DNA of 64,000 nt from Mycolicibacterium sp. HK-90. Lineage in GTDB: Bacteria > Actinomycetota > Actinomycetes > Mycobacteriales > Mycobacteriaceae. This document shows positions 16,799-27,476 of this stretch, piece after piece. Location of the stretch: assembly GCF_030486405.1 (NCBI RefSeq), contig NZ_CP129613.1, positions 6,138,001 to 6,202,000 of the forward strand, read 5' to 3'. A program made the translations under genes and the position numbers. Position 1 is the first letter of the stretch. Every line of letters starts with the position of its first letter. Under the pieces are notes generated by a model, which worked only from the letters and a program-made list of their open reading frames with translations, was not told the origin of the DNA and did not search any database.

Positions 16799-17014
16799 TC
16801 ATGTCAGCGTGACATTCGCGATGATCAGCACCGGCCACGCGACGATCTCGCCCAACAGGGAAAACAGCTTGTCCAGCCCTGAGAGCGGGGCGATGTGGTC
16901 AGTGTGGGTCTGCGCCCAGATCATGCCGATCACGAGGTACGGGCCGCCCACCACGATCGCGAGGTAGACGAGTTGCCGGATGCTCAACCGGTAGTCGAGA
17001 AGATTCTTGATCAT
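16799..17014 (-). CDS. 71-residue two-helix membrane protein
   Basis: A small protein with two hydrophobic segments (about residues 13-33, VYLAIVVGGPYLVIGMIWAQ, and 50-70, LLGEIVAWPVLIIANVTLT) separated by a short loop HTDHIAPLSGLDKLFS. The start ATG lies three bases after the MpaB-type gene and its end ten bases before tetR, so it is translated in the same transcript. No family was recognised. Its position suggests an accessory or anchoring role for the oxygenase, but that is inference. Confidence 0.7.
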   Translation of the reverse strand: MIKNLLDYRLSIRQLVYLAIVVGGPYLVIGMIWAQTHTDHIAPLSGLDKLFSLLGEIVAWPVLIIANVTLT

Positions 17015-17017
17015 GGG

Positions 17018-18100
17018 TCAGCCGATTCCACCAAGAATCGGCTGCGATTCCAAGATCCCCTCGTCACTGGGGGCGCGGCCCTCGCCGAACACGCGCAGCA
17101 CCTGCCTCTCGCGAAGTTCGAAGTGCGCCTGACTCGGGGCGGCGTAGCCGTAACGACGCTGGGCCTCACGCGGGGTGGTGGTGATCGGATCCTTCGGCGG
17201 CACCGACAGCAGGACCCGCGCGCCGATCGGCAGGGTCGCCGGCGAGAGTAGCCGCAGCAGGATCAGCTGGAGCCGCTTGCTCATCGCGATCACCGTGAAC
17301 GAAGCACTCAGTGGCGGCACCACCAGCGCGTCGAGAACCCGGGAAGTGCTGAGGCCGGCCATCTTTCGCATCCAGCGCGGCATCGTCGCCAGGGTGCCCC
17401 GGCGCAGGAAGGCGGTGACGACCCTGGTGCCGGGACGCAGCAGCAGAGGCATCTTGGGCAACATCACCTCGGCGCCGAGCAGGTGGTGCATCGCCTGCCT
17501 GGCGATATCGGAGCCGATCAGTTGTGGCCGCATCTGCTCGAAGTACTCCCGGATGCCCTCGCGGGTCAGGGGAACGTCGGACGGATCGCAGGTCTGCAGC
17601 TCGGCGGCGATCGCGCATTCCCGCCAGTACTGCAGCTCCTCTTCCGGCGACAGCCGGCCCGGGCCGTACTTCTCGTAGGCCACCAGAATGGAATGCCACG
17701 CGGTCAGGTGGATCCACAGCTGCGAGGCCGGATCGTTGGCGTCGTAGGTCTTCCCGGTGACCGGGTCCGTCCCGATCGCCTTGGAGTGGATCTTGACCAG
17801 AACGTCGGCGGCCTTCGTGGTCGAGCGACTGTCGTCGAACGCCACCATGGCGAAGTAGCGCAGCGTCCGGTCATACCGGGTGCGCGGGCGTGAGTAGATC
17901 TCGTGAGTCTTGTCGACCGCCGCGACGAGAGCGGGGTCGAGTTCCTCGATGACGACGGCGCGCTGGAACCCGATCGACAGGGAGGTGGGATAGCTCCACA
18001 CCTTCCAGGTCACCGAGTCCGGGCCGAAGAACCCGTAGTCCTCCCCCGGTTCCGTCTCGGGCAACAGCAGCCAGTCACGGATCGTCATGATCTCCCCCAT
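17018..18100 (-). CDS. MpaB-type oxygenase (DUF2236)
   Basis: The 360-residue protein resembles the DUF2236 family, which includes the fungal oxygenase MpaB and the rubber-cleaving latex clearing protein, both b-type haem enzymes. Family features are the early GPDSVTWKVWSYPTSLSIGFQRAVVIEELDPALVAAV segment and the R-TLRYFAMVAF...WIHLTAWHSIL region, where conserved His/Arg residues surround the haem. The C-terminal third holds hydrophobic helices and a Pro-rich end. The start ATG at 18100 lies inside a paired operator; another ATG at 18088 is possible. It is the first gene of the minus-strand unit with the 71-residue protein and TetR. The substrate is unknown. Confidence 0.8.
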   Translation of the reverse strand: MGEIMTIRDWLLLPETEPGEDYGFFGPDSVTWKVWSYPTSLSIGFQRAVVIEELDPALVAAVDKTHEIYSRPRTRYDRTLRYFAMVAFDDSRSTTKAADVLVKIHSKAIGTDPVTGKTYDANDPASQLWIHLTAWHSILVAYEKYGPGRLSPEEELQYWRECAIAAELQTCDPSDVPLTREGIREYFEQMRPQLIGSDIARQAMHHLLGAEVMLPKMPLLLRPGTRVVTAFLRRGTLATMPRWMRKMAGLSTSRVLDALVVPPLSASFTVIAMSKRLQLILLRLLSPATLPIGARVLLSVPPKDPITTTPREAQRRYGYAAPSQAHFELRERQVLRVFGEGRAPSDEGILESQPILGGIG

Positions 18101-18140
18101 TTCCTACACGATGTAGAAAAAAGCTACGCCGTGTAGGAAA
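18101..18140. promoter_or_regulatory. Paired TetR-type operators
   Basis: Two 13-bp palindromes, CTACACGATGTAG at 18104-18116 and CTACGCCGTGTAG at 18124-18136, have centres 20 bp apart, about two helical turns. Each lies next to a GGAAA, so that TTTCCTACAC and GTGTAGGAAA form an outer inverted repeat. They sit directly in front of the MpaB-type gene and upstream of dprE2 on the other strand. The cassette TetR is the most likely ligand. Confidence 0.7.
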
Positions 18141-18228
18141 TGGGGTCAAGATCCTGCGCTCGGATTTTCCGGGGAGACCGCGCGGTACCCTCGTCACGAT
18201 GTTTCCCCGAGGCTTGGAGCTGCGCTAG

Positions 18229-18993
18229 ATGGTGTTCGACGCGGTAGGTAATCCCCAGACGATTCTGCTGCTCGGCGGAACGTCGGAAATCGGGCTGGCG
18301 ATCTGCGAGCGCTATCTGCGCGACGCATCCGCTCGGATCGTGCTGGCCGCCCTGCCCGGAGATCCGGGCCGCGACGACGCCGTGGCCCAGCTGCGCAACG
18401 CCGGTGCCAGCTCCGTGGAGGTCATCGACTTCGATGCGGTCGACACCGCCAGCCATCCCGACGTGATCGACAAGGCGTTCGCCGCGGGCGACGTGGACGT
18501 CGCGATCGTCGCGTTCGGTCTGCTCGGCGACGCCGAAGAATTGTGGCAGAACCAGCGCAAGGCCGTGCAGATCGCCGAAATCAATTACACCGCAGCGGTT
18601 TCGGTCGGCGTCCTGGTCGGTGAGAAGATGCGGGCCCAGGGCTACGGCCGGATCATCGCGATGAGCTCGGCCGCCGGTGAGCGGGTGCGCCGGTCCAACT
18701 TCGTCTACGGCTCCACCAAGGCCGGCCTCGACGGGTTCTACCTCGGCCTCGGCGAGGCGCTGCGCGAGTTCGGCGTGGGGGTGCTGGTGATCCGCCCCGG
18801 CCAGGTGCGCACCAGGATGAGCGCCCACGTCAAGGAAGCCCCGCTGACCGTCGACAAGGAGTACGTCGCCGAGCTGGCCGTCACTGCGTCGGCCAAGGGC
18901 AAGGAACTGGTCTGGGCACCGGGCGCGTTCCGCTACGTGATGATGGTTCTGCGGCACATCCCGCGGCCCATCTTCCGCAAGCTCCCCATCTAA
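18229..18993 (+). CDS. dprE2: Decaprenylphosphoryl-2-keto-ribose reductase DprE2
   Basis: DprE2 is the NADH-dependent partner of DprE1 that completes the ribose-to-arabinose epimerisation. The 254-residue short-chain dehydrogenase has the nucleotide motif GGTSEIG at residues 16-22, the catalytic Ser in MSSAAG (146-147), and Tyr160/Lys164 (YGSTK). The end [12 protein letters not shown] is basic and fits membrane association. The stop overlaps the ATG of aftA by one base, so dprE2-aftA-embC are tightly coupled. Because dprE1 is five genes away, dprE2 needs a promoter in the 128 bp in front of it, which also contains the paired operators. Confidence 0.95.
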   Translation: MVFDAVGNPQTILLLGGTSEIGLAICERYLRDASARIVLAALPGDPGRDDAVAQLRNAGASSVEVIDFDAVDTASHPDVIDKAFAAGDVDVAIVAFGLLGDAEELWQNQRKAVQIAEINYTAAVSVGVLVGEKMRAQGYGRIIAMSSAAGERVRRSNFVYGSTKAGLDGFYLGLGEALREFGVGVLVIRPGQVRTRMSAHVKEAPLTVDKEYVAELAVTASAKGKELVWAPGAFRYVMMVLRHIPRPIFRKLPI

Positions 18994-20867
18994 TGGCGGC
19001 GGCCCACTCGGCCCGGGTCGCCGGGCACATGGTGATCGCCCTGATGCTCGCCTCGGCGGTGGCCGGCGTATCGATCGTGGCGATCGCCCGGGTCCAGTGG
19101 CCGGCCTACAACACGTCCAACCAACTGCATGCACTCACCACCGTGGGTCAGGTTGGCGCGCTCGCCGGAATCCTGGCCGCCGGCCTCCTCTGGCGCCGCG
19201 GCCGTCGCACTCTGGCGCGCTTGGTCGGGCTGATCTTCCTGTCGGCCTTCTCGGTCGTGACCCTGGCGATGCCGCTCGGCGCGACGAAGCTCTACCTGTT
19301 CGGGGTTTCGGTCGACCAGCAGTTCCGCACCGAGTACATGACCCGGCTGGCCGATGCCCCTGGCCTGCACGACATGACCTACTTCGGGCTGCCGCCGTAT
19401 TACCCGGCCGGCTGGTTCTGGATGGGCGGCCGCATCGCCGCGGCCACCGACACCCCGGCGTGGGAGATGTTCAAGCCCTGGGCCATCGTCTCCATCACCA
19501 TCGCCGTCGCACTCGCATTCGTGTTGTGGGCGGCCATGATTCGCTTCGAGTACGCGCTGATCGTCACCACCGCGAGCAGCGCCGCGATGCTGGCCTACTC
19601 CTCCGCCGAGCCCTACGCCGCGATCATCACCGTCCTGCTGCCCCCGGTGTTCGTACTGGCCTGGTCAGGTCTGAGGGGGCACACCAGAAACGGTGGCTGG
19701 GCCGCCGTCATCGGCGTCGGGATCTTCCTCGGATTCGCCGCGCTCTTCTACACCCTGCTGCTGGCCTACTGCGCGTTCACCCTCACCCTGATGGCACTCG
19801 GGTTGGCCGTCGTCCGCCGCCGCTTCGAACCGCTGCTGCGTCTCGCGGTCATCGGCGGAATCTCCGGCGCGATCGCCCTGCTGACGTGGGGCCCGTACCT
19901 GCTGGCCTCGCTACGCGGTGAACCCGCCGAGACCGGGACCGCCCAGCACTACCTTCCCGACGCCGGCGCATCGCTGGAGTTCCCGATGCTGCGCTTCACC
20001 CTGCTCGGTGCGCTGTGCATGCTCGGCACGCTCTGGCTGGTGGTCCGGGCCCGCACCTCCACCCGGGCCGGCGCCCTCGGCATGGCGGTGCTCGCCGTCT
20101 ACGCCTGGTCGCTGCTGTCGATGCTGACCACGCTGGCCGGCACCACCCTGCTGTCCTTCCGGTTGCAGCCGACGCTGACCGTGCTGCTCACCACCGCGGG
20201 CGCGTTCGGGTTCATCGAGGCGACGCAGGCGATCGCCCGGCGCTATCAACCCGAGACCGGCCGTCGCGTGGTCGCCGCGGCCGCGGCCGTCGGCTCCATC
20301 GGCGCCGTCACGTTCAGCCAGGACATCCCCGACGTGCTGCGCCCCGACATCAACGTGGCCTACACCGACACCGACGGCACCGGGCAGCGGGCCGACCGCC
20401 GGGCCCCGGGGGCCGAGCGCTACTACCGCGAGATCGACGCCAAGGTCGCCGAGGTCACCGGGGTGCCGCGCAACCAGACCGTGGTGCTGACCGCTGACTA
20501 CAGCTTCCTGTCGTTCTATCCCTATTACGGCTTCCAGGGGCTGACGTCGCACTACGCCAATCCGCTGGCCGAATTCGACAAGCGCGCCAAGGCCATCGAA
20601 GGCTGGGCCACGCTGGCCACGGCCGATCAGTTCGTGGAGGCACTCGATGGCATGCCGTGGAAGGCGCCGACCGTGTTCCTGATGCGCCACGGTGCGAACG
20701 ACACCTACACGCTGCGCCTGGCCTCCGACGTCTACCCCAATCAGCCCAACGTCCGCCGCTACCACGTGGCACTGGACGCGGCATTGTTCGACGACCCACG
20801 TTTCGAGGTGACCGGCATCGGCCCGTTCGTGCTGGCGATCAGAAAGCCCACTCCCGATGGCCATTAG
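18993..20867 (+). CDS. aftA: Arabinofuranosyltransferase AftA
   Basis: AftA is a GT-C enzyme that transfers the first arabinofuranose from decaprenyl-phospho-arabinose to galactan. The 624-residue protein (about 643 in M. tuberculosis) has 11-13 membrane segments up to about residue 430 and a periplasmic C-terminal domain with conserved [48 protein letters not shown]. An acidic pair in the first large loop (about 110-130, [34 protein letters not shown]) is the likely catalytic region. It overlaps dprE2 by one base and embC by eleven. Confidence 0.94.
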   Translation: MAAAHSARVAGHMVIALMLASAVAGVSIVAIARVQWPAYNTSNQLHALTTVGQVGALAGILAAGLLWRRGRRTLARLVGLIFLSAFSVVTLAMPLGATKLYLFGVSVDQQFRTEYMTRLADAPGLHDMTYFGLPPYYPAGWFWMGGRIAAATDTPAWEMFKPWAIVSITIAVALAFVLWAAMIRFEYALIVTTASSAAMLAYSSAEPYAAIITVLLPPVFVLAWSGLRGHTRNGGWAAVIGVGIFLGFAALFYTLLLAYCAFTLTLMALGLAVVRRRFEPLLRLAVIGGISGAIALLTWGPYLLASLRGEPAETGTAQHYLPDAGASLEFPMLRFTLLGALCMLGTLWLVVRARTSTRAGALGMAVLAVYAWSLLSMLTTLAGTTLLSFRLQPTLTVLLTTAGAFGFIEATQAIARRYQPETGRRVVAAAAAVGSIGAVTFSQDIPDVLRPDINVAYTDTDGTGQRADRRAPGAERYYREIDAKVAEVTGVPRNQTVVLTADYSFLSFYPYYGFQGLTSHYANPLAEFDKRAKAIEGWATLATADQFVEALDGMPWKAPTVFLMRHGANDTYTLRLASDVYPNQPNVRRYHVALDAALFDDPRFEVTGIGPFVLAIRKPTPDGH

Positions 20868-23800
20868 TTCCGGCGCGGACACGCCGATAGCATCAGAGCC
20901 CGTGACGGGACCGCAGGGAACCGCCGGCAGCAACCATCGGACCGCGCGGCTCATCGCAGTCGTCGCCGGTTTGCTCGGTGTGCTGATGGCGGTGGCAACA
21001 CCGCTGTTGCCGGTCAAGCAGACCACCGCCGAATTGAATTGGCCGCAGAACGGCACCTGGCAGAGCGTCAACGCGCCGCTGATCGGTTACGTCGCCACCG
21101 ACCTGACCATCACCGTGCCGTGCCAGGCCGCCGCGGGACTGGCCGGCCCGGACAACCGCGGGCGCACCGTCCTTCTGTCCACCGTGCCCAAGCAGGCACC
21201 CAAGGCGATCGACCGCGGCCTGCTGATCGAACGGGTCAACAACGATCTGCTGGTCATCGTTCGCAACACCCCGGTGGTCAGCGCCCCACTGGACGCGGTG
21301 CTCAGCCCGGCCTGCCAGAGCCTGACCTTCACCGCCCAGGCCGACAAGGTGACCGGCGAGTTCGTCGGCCTCACCCAGGCCGACGCCGGCGACACTGCCG
21401 AGGATCCGACCGCGCCGCTGCGCGGTGAGCGCGGTGGCTACGACTTCCGGCCGCAGATCGTCGGCGTCTTCACCGACCTGTCCGGGCCCGCTCCCGAAGG
21501 CCTGAAGTTCTCGGCCACCATCGACTCCCGGTACAGCAGCGCCCCGACGCTGCTCAAGCTGCTGGCGATGATCATCGGCGTCGCCATGACCGTCATCGCC
21601 CTGGGCGCGCTCCACCGTCTCGACACCGCCGACGGCGTCCGGCACCGGCGCTTCCTGCCGCCCCGCTGGTGGTCGATGACACCGCTGGACGGGCTGGTCA
21701 CCGCGGTCCTGGTGTGGTGGCACTTCGTCGGGGCCAACACCTCCGACGACGGCTACATCCTGACCATGGCCCGGGTCTCCGAGCACGCCGGCTACATGGC
21801 CAACTACTACCGCTGGTTCGGCACCCCCGAAGCACCGTTCGGCTGGTATTACGACCTGCTGGCACTGTGGGCGCACGTCTCGACCAACAGCGTCTGGATG
21901 CGCCTGCCCACCCTGCTGATGGCGCTGGCCTGCTGGTGGGTGATCAGCCGTGAGGTGCTGCCGCGCCTGGGCCGGGCCGTCAAGACCAACCGCGCGGCGG
22001 CCTGGACCGCCGCGGGCATGTTCCTGGCCTTCTGGCTGCCGCTGAACAACGGCCTGCGCCCCGAACCGATCATCGCGCTCGGCATCCTGCTGACCTGGTG
22101 TTCGGTGGAGCGTGGGGTGGCCACCAACCGGATGCTGCCGGTGGCCGTCGCGATCATCATCGGCGCGCTGACGCTGTTCTCCGGGCCCACCGGCATCGCC
22201 GCCGTCGGCGCTCTGCTGGTCGCCGTCGGGCCGCTGAAAACGATTGTGGCCCGGCACACCTCGCGCTTCGGCCACCTGCCGCTGCTGGCCCCGATCCTGG
22301 CCGCCTGCACCGTGACGATCATCCTGATCTTCCGCGACCAGACGCTGGCCGGCGAGATCCAGGCCAGCTCCTTCAAGTCCGCCGTCGGCCCCAGCCTGGC
22401 CTGGTTCGACGAGCACATCCGCTACTCCCGGTTGTTCACCTCCAGCCCGGACGGCTCGGTGGCGCGGCGCTTCGCGGTGCTGACCCTGCTGGTCGCACTG
22501 GCGGTGTCGGTGGCGATGACACTGCGCAAGGGCCGCATCCCCGGCACGGCCGCCGGGCCGAGCCGGCGCATCATCGGCATCACGATCATCTCGTTCCTGG
22601 CGATGATGTTCACCCCGACCAAGTGGACCCACCACTTCGGTGTGTTCGCCGGGCTGGCCGGCTCCCTCGGCGCCCTGGCCGCCGTCGCGGTGACCGCCGC
22701 GGCGATGAAGTCCCGACGCAACCGGTCGATGTTCGCCGCGCTGGTGCTGTTCGTCGTGGCCCTGTCGTTCGCCACCGTCAACGGCTGGTGGTACGTCTCC
22801 AACTTCGGTGTGCCCTGGTCGAACTCGTTCCCCGAGTGGAAGTTCGGGTTCACCACGATCCTGCTGGGCCTCTCGGTACTGACCCTGCTGTTGGCGGCCT
22901 GGTTCCACTTCAGCGGCCGAGACCAGTCCCCCGACGGGCCACAGCGCCGCTGGCAACGGATCGTGCAGTCACCGCTGGCCATCGCCGCGTGGGCGCTGGT
23001 GATGTTCGAGGTGGTGTCGCTGACCCTGGCGATGACCAATCAATATCCGGCCTGGTCCGTCGGGCGCTCCAACCTGGACGCCCTGTCCGGAAAGACCTGC
23101 GGGCTGGCCGGCGACGTGATGGTCGAGGAGAACGCGAACGCCGGCCTGCTGACACCGATGACCGAACCGGCCGGCCAAGCGCTCGGCGCGGTCACCGCAC
23201 AGGGATTCGGCCCCAACGGCATCCCGTCGGACGTCTCGGCCGACCCGGTGATGGAACAGCCCGGGGCCGGCAACTTCGCCGACACCGACTCCGGCACCGT
23301 GACCGGCAGCGAGGTGGGCACCGAAGGGGGCACCACCGCCGCCGCCGGCGTCAACGGATCCCGGGCGCGGCTGCCCTACGGGCTCGACCCGGCCACCACC
23401 CCGGTGCTGGGCAGCTGGCGTGCCGGCACCCAACAGCCGGCGATCATGCGCTCGGCCTGGTACCGACTGCCCGACCGGGATCAGGCCGGCCCGCTGCTGG
23501 TCGTCGCGGCCGCAGGCCGCTTCGATCCGGGCGAGGTCGTGGTGCAGTGGGCCACCGATGCGCAGGCCGCCGAGAACAAGCCCGGCGGCGGAATCGGTTT
23601 CGCCGACGTCGGCGCCGCGCCGGCCTGGCGCAACCTGCGTGCGCCACTGGCCGCCATCCCACGGGAGGCCACCCAGATCCGCCTCGTCGCCTCCGACGAC
23701 GACCTGGCCCCGCAGCACTGGATCGCCGTCACCCCGCCGCGGATCCCGCAGCTGCGCACCCTGCAGGACGTCGTCGGCTCGGAGGACCCGGTCCTGCTGG

Positions 23801-24135
23801 ACTGGCTGGTCGGCCTGGCGTTCCCGTGCCAGCGGCCGTTCGGCCACCAGTACGGCGTCACCGAGGTGCCCAAGTGGCGGATCCTGCCGGACCGCTTCGG
23901 GGCCGAGGCCAACTCGCCGGTGATGGACTACCTGGGCGGCGGCCCGCTCGGCATCTCCGAACTGCTGCTGCGGCCGTCGAGCGTGCCGACGTATCTGAAG
24001 GACGACTGGTTCCGCGACTGGGGCTCGCTGCAGCGGCTCACACCGTGGTACCCGGACGCCGAACCGGCCCGCCTGGACCTCGGCACCGCGATCCGCAGCG
24101 GACTGTGGAGCCCGGCGCCGCTGCGGCACAGCTAG
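20857..24135 (+). CDS. embC: Arabinosyltransferase EmbC
   Basis: EmbC is a 1092-residue GT-C arabinosyltransferase that builds the arabinan of lipoarabinomannan. It has a membrane segment at about residue 30, an extracytoplasmic jelly-roll-like domain (about 55-215), a multi-helix transmembrane core with the catalytic [23 protein letters not shown] at about 289-311, and a large C-terminal carbohydrate-binding domain ending WSPAPLRHS. It is called EmbC, not A or B, from its position after aftA and close likeness to M. tuberculosis EmbC ([17 protein letters not shown] and [21 protein letters not shown]). The ATG overlaps aftA; a GTG at 20902 is possible. Confidence 0.95.
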   Translation: MAISSGADTPIASEPVTGPQGTAGSNHRTARLIAVVAGLLGVLMAVATPLLPVKQTTAELNWPQNGTWQSVNAPLIGYVATDLTITVPCQAAAGLAGPDNRGRTVLLSTVPKQAPKAIDRGLLIERVNNDLLVIVRNTPVVSAPLDAVLSPACQSLTFTAQADKVTGEFVGLTQADAGDTAEDPTAPLRGERGGYDFRPQIVGVFTDLSGPAPEGLKFSATIDSRYSSAPTLLKLLAMIIGVAMTVIALGALHRLDTADGVRHRRFLPPRWWSMTPLDGLVTAVLVWWHFVGANTSDDGYILTMARVSEHAGYMANYYRWFGTPEAPFGWYYDLLALWAHVSTNSVWMRLPTLLMALACWWVISREVLPRLGRAVKTNRAAAWTAAGMFLAFWLPLNNGLRPEPIIALGILLTWCSVERGVATNRMLPVAVAIIIGALTLFSGPTGIAAVGALLVAVGPLKTIVARHTSRFGHLPLLAPILAACTVTIILIFRDQTLAGEIQASSFKSAVGPSLAWFDEHIRYSRLFTSSPDGSVARRFAVLTLLVALAVSVAMTLRKGRIPGTAAGPSRRIIGITIISFLAMMFTPTKWTHHFGVFAGLAGSLGALAAVAVTAAAMKSRRNRSMFAALVLFVVALSFATVNGWWYVSNFGVPWSNSFPEWKFGFTTILLGLSVLTLLLAAWFHFSGRDQSPDGPQRRWQRIVQSPLAIAAWALVMFEVVSLTLAMTNQYPAWSVGRSNLDALSGKTCGLAGDVMVEENANAGLLTPMTEPAGQALGAVTAQGFGPNGIPSDVSADPVMEQPGAGNFADTDSGTVTGSEVGTEGGTTAAAGVNGSRARLPYGLDPATTPVLGSWRAGTQQPAIMRSAWYRLPDRDQAGPLLVVAAAGRFDPGEVVVQWATDAQAAENKPGGGIGFADVGAAPAWRNLRAPLAAIPREATQIRLVASDDDLAPQHWIAVTPPRIPQLRTLQDVVGSEDPVLLDWLVGLAFPCQRPFGHQYGVTEVPKWRILPDRFGAEANSPVMDYLGGGPLGISELLLRPSSVPTYLKDDWFRDWGSLQRLTPWYPDAEPARLDLGTAIRSGLWSPAPLRHS

Positions 24136-24189
24136 GACACGTCTGCTGAGCGGGCGGTAGGGCGGACCGGCGCTCACATACGGGTCGCA

Positions 24190-24203
24190 TAACATCGAGC
24201 CTC
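24190..24203 (+). promoter_or_regulatory. Candidate embAB promoter
   Basis: The 68-bp gap between embC and embA contains TAACAT at 24190-24195, a good -10, eight bases before the GTG of embA. In M. tuberculosis the same gap holds the embAB promoter, where ethambutol-resistance mutations occur. Confidence 0.5.
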
Positions 24204-27200
24204 GTGCCTTCCGATGAGACAACCGACCGTGTTGTGGGCATCGCACGCCTGATCGCCGTCATCGCGGGCATCGCGGGTGTGGTGCTGTGCGCGCTGGTGC
24301 CGCTGCTGCCCGTCACCCAGACCACCGCGACGATCCTGTGGCCGCAGGGCACCGACGCCGAAGGCAACGTCACCTCGGTGACGGCCCCGCTGGTGTCCGG
24401 CGCGCCGCAGACCTTGGACGTGTCGATTCCGTGCTCGGCGATCGCGACGCTGCCTCCCGAAGGCGGGCTGGTGTTCTCCACCATTCCGTCGGGCGGCATC
24501 GACGCCAGCCGCAACGGCCTGTTCGTGCGAGCCAACGCCGAAACCGTGGTGGTGGCGTTCCGCGACTCGGTGGCCGCTGTCGCGCCCCGCGCCGCGATCG
24601 CCGCCGGTGGCTGCAGTGCGCTGCACCTGTGGGCCAATCTCGGCAGCGTGGGCGCCGACTTCGTCGGCATCCCCGGCGCCGCCGGTACCGCCGAGGTGGA
24701 GCAGAAGCCCCAGGTCGCCGGGCTGTTCACCGAACTGAAGATGGCCCCACAGCCGGGGTTGTCCGCCCGCGTCGACGTCGACACCCGGTTCATCACCTCC
24801 CCGACCCCGCTCAAGCTGCTGGTGATGGCCCTCGGAGTGCTGTGCGTGGTGGGCTCGATCGTCGCGCTGGCGGTACTGGACCGGCGCAGCAGTGCGGCTC
24901 ACTCGGTCCGGGGTGCGTGGCGCCGTTTCGTGAAGGTTCCGCTCGCCACCTGGATCGCCGACATCGGCGTCGTCGGCGGCCTGCTGCTGTGGCACGTCAT
25001 CGGCGCCATCTCGTCGGACGACGGCTACAACCTGACCATCGCGCGGGTCTCGGCCGACGCCGGGTACACCGCCAACTACTTCCGCTACTTCGGCGCCACC
25101 GAGGCGCCCTTCGACTGGTACCAGTCGGTGCTGGCCCAGTTCGCGGCCATCAGCACGGCCAGCGTCTGGATGCGGCTGCCCGCCACCCTGGCCGCGATCG
25201 GCACCTGGCTGCTGCTGAGCCGGTGGGTGCTGCCCCGGCTCGGCCGGCGCGTCGCCGTCAACCGGGTGACGGTGTGGACCGCGGGCGCGGTGTTCCTGGC
25301 CGCGTGGTTCCCGTTCAACAACGGTCTGCGCCCCGAGCCGCTGATCGCCTTCGGAGTGCTCGCGGTGTGGGCGCTCGTGGAAAACACGATCGCAACCCGC
25401 CGCCTGTGGCCGACCTGCCTGGCCGTGATCGTGGCGGCGCTCAGCGTGACCCTGGCCCCACAGGGCCTCATCGCGCTCGCCCCGCTGCTGGTCGGGGCAC
25501 GCGCGGTGGTCCGCATCATCCGCAGCCGGCGTATCGCCCTGCCCGCGGTCGCCGCCCTCGCCGGCTCGGCGGCACTGGTGTTCGTGGTGGTGTTCCGCGA
25601 CCAGACCCTGGCCACCGTCGCCGAATCCGCCCGGATCAAGTACACCGTCGGCCCGACCATCTCCTGGTACCAGGAGTTCCTCCGCTACTACTTCCTCACC
25701 GTGGAAGAGAGCGTGGACTCCTCGCTGACCCGGCGGTTCGCCGTCCTGATCATGATGCTGTGCCTGTTCGGCATGATCGCGGTGCTGCTGCGCAAGGGCC
25801 ACGTACCCGGCCTGGCCAGTGGACCGGTCTGGCGACTGCTGGGCACCACCGCGGCCGGCCTGCTGCTGCTGACCTTCACCCCGACCAAGTGGGCCGTGCA
25901 GTTCGGCGCCTTCGCCGGGTTGGCCGCTGCGCTCGGCGCGGTCACGGCGTTCGCCTTCGCCCGGGTGGGTCTGCACAGCCGACGCAACCTCGCGCTGTAC
26001 GTGACCGCCCTGCTGTTCGTGCTCGCGTGGGCCACCTCCGGCACCAACGGCTGGTTCTACGTCGGCAACTACGGCGTGCCGTGGTTCGACCGCCAGCCAG
26101 TGATCGCCGGGCAACCCGTCACCACACTGTTCCTTTTCCTGGCGATCGTCACCGCGGTGCTGGCCGGCTGGCTGCACTACCGGATCGACTACGCCGGCCA
26201 CACCGAGGTGGCCGACACCCGCCGCAACCGGGCGCTGGCCTCCACCCCACTGCTGATCGTCGCGACCATCATGGTGATTCTCGAAGTCGGGTCGATGGCC
26301 AAGGGCTTCGTCCAGCGCTACCCCGTCTACACCACGGCCAAGGCCAACGTGTCGGCGCTGAGTTCGGGCCTGTCGTCCGACAGCTGCGCGATGGCCGACG
26401 ACGTGCTGGTCGAGCCCGACACCAACGCGGGCATGCTGCAACCGGTTCCGGGCCAGACCTGGGGCGAATACGGCCCGCTCGGCGGCCAGGATCCGGTCGG
26501 CTTCAACCCCAACGGCATCAGCGACACGCTCGAGCCGCCGAAGCCCGTCGTCGCCAACCCCGGCACCGTCAACTCCGACGGGTCCCCCAACAAGCCCAAC
26601 GTCGGCATCGCCTACGCCGCGGGCACCGGCGGCGGCTACGGCCCCGAAGGCGTCAACGGCTCCCGCGTGTTCCTGCCGTTCGGTCTCGATCCCGCCCGCA
26701 CCCCGGTGATGGGCAGCTACAAGGAGAACACCGTCGCGGCCAAGGCCACCTCGGCCTGGTACCAACTGCCGCCCCGCACCCCGGACCGGCCGCTGGTGAC
26801 CGTCGCCGCCGCCGGCGCCATCTGGTACTACGACGAGGAACACGAGTTCCATTACGGCCAGTCGCTGAAACTGCAGTGGGGCGTGCACCGTCCCGACGGC
26901 AGCTTCCAGGCGCTCGACGCGGTGCAGCCGATCGACGTGTTCTCCCAATACGCCTGGCGCAACCTGAGATTCCCGCTGGCGTGGGCGCCGCCGGAGGCCA
27001 ACGTGGCCCGGATCGTCGCCGACGACCCGAACCTCTCCGAAGACCAGTGGTTCGGCTTCACCCCGCCGCGGGTGCCGACCCTGCAGACCGCGCAGCAGTT
27101 CCTCGGCTCGCAGACCCCGGTGCTGATGGACATCGCGACCGCCGCGAATTTCCCGTGCCAGCGCCCATTCTCCGAACGCCTCGGTGTCGCCGAGCTGCCG

Positions 27201-27476
27201 GAGTACCGCATCCTTCCCAACGTCAAGCAAGTGGTGGTGTCGTCGAACATGTGGCAGTCCGCCCAAAAGGGTGGTCCCTTCCTCTTCATCCAGGCGCTGC
27301 TGCGCACGTCGACCATTCCGACGTATCTGCGTGACGACTGGTACCGGGACTGGGGCTCGATCGAGAAGTACAACCGGGTGGTGCCCGCCGACCAGGCGCC
27401 CACCGCGGCCATAGAGCAAGGCGCCCAGCAGGTGTTCGGCTTCAGCCGGCCCGGACCGATCCGGGCGCTGCCATGA
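24204..27476 (+). CDS. embA: Arabinosyltransferase EmbA
   Basis: EmbA is a 1090-residue GT-C arabinosyltransferase that pairs with EmbB to form the terminal branched hexa-arabinoside of arabinogalactan. The architecture is as in EmbC: N-terminal membrane helix, extracytoplasmic domain, transmembrane core with [21 protein letters not shown], and a C-terminal sugar-binding domain with [14 protein letters not shown]. EmbA shows the typical divergences from EmbB and EmbC ([18 protein letters not shown] region and a shorter first domain without the [11 protein letters not shown] loop). The start is a GTG at 24204, and the TGA overlaps the ATG of embB by four bases, so the two subunits are translationally coupled. 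Confidence 0.95.
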   Translation: MPSDETTDRVVGIARLIAVIAGIAGVVLCALVPLLPVTQTTATILWPQGTDAEGNVTSVTAPLVSGAPQTLDVSIPCSAIATLPPEGGLVFSTIPSGGIDASRNGLFVRANAETVVVAFRDSVAAVAPRAAIAAGGCSALHLWANLGSVGADFVGIPGAAGTAEVEQKPQVAGLFTELKMAPQPGLSARVDVDTRFITSPTPLKLLVMALGVLCVVGSIVALAVLDRRSSAAHSVRGAWRRFVKVPLATWIADIGVVGGLLLWHVIGAISSDDGYNLTIARVSADAGYTANYFRYFGATEAPFDWYQSVLAQFAAISTASVWMRLPATLAAIGTWLLLSRWVLPRLGRRVAVNRVTVWTAGAVFLAAWFPFNNGLRPEPLIAFGVLAVWALVENTIATRRLWPTCLAVIVAALSVTLAPQGLIALAPLLVGARAVVRIIRSRRIALPAVAALAGSAALVFVVVFRDQTLATVAESARIKYTVGPTISWYQEFLRYYFLTVEESVDSSLTRRFAVLIMMLCLFGMIAVLLRKGHVPGLASGPVWRLLGTTAAGLLLLTFTPTKWAVQFGAFAGLAAALGAVTAFAFARVGLHSRRNLALYVTALLFVLAWATSGTNGWFYVGNYGVPWFDRQPVIAGQPVTTLFLFLAIVTAVLAGWLHYRIDYAGHTEVADTRRNRALASTPLLIVATIMVILEVGSMAKGFVQRYPVYTTAKANVSALSSGLSSDSCAMADDVLVEPDTNAGMLQPVPGQTWGEYGPLGGQDPVGFNPNGISDTLEPPKPVVANPGTVNSDGSPNKPNVGIAYAAGTGGGYGPEGVNGSRVFLPFGLDPARTPVMGSYKENTVAAKATSAWYQLPPRTPDRPLVTVAAAGAIWYYDEEHEFHYGQSLKLQWGVHRPDGSFQALDAVQPIDVFSQYAWRNLRFPLAWAPPEANVARIVADDPNLSEDQWFGFTPPRVPTLQTAQQFLGSQTPVLMDIATAANFPCQRPFSERLGVAELPEYRILPNVKQVVVSSNMWQSAQKGGPFLFIQALLRTSTIPTYLRDDWYRDWGSIEKYNRVVPADQAPTAAIEQGAQQVFGFSRPGPIRALP

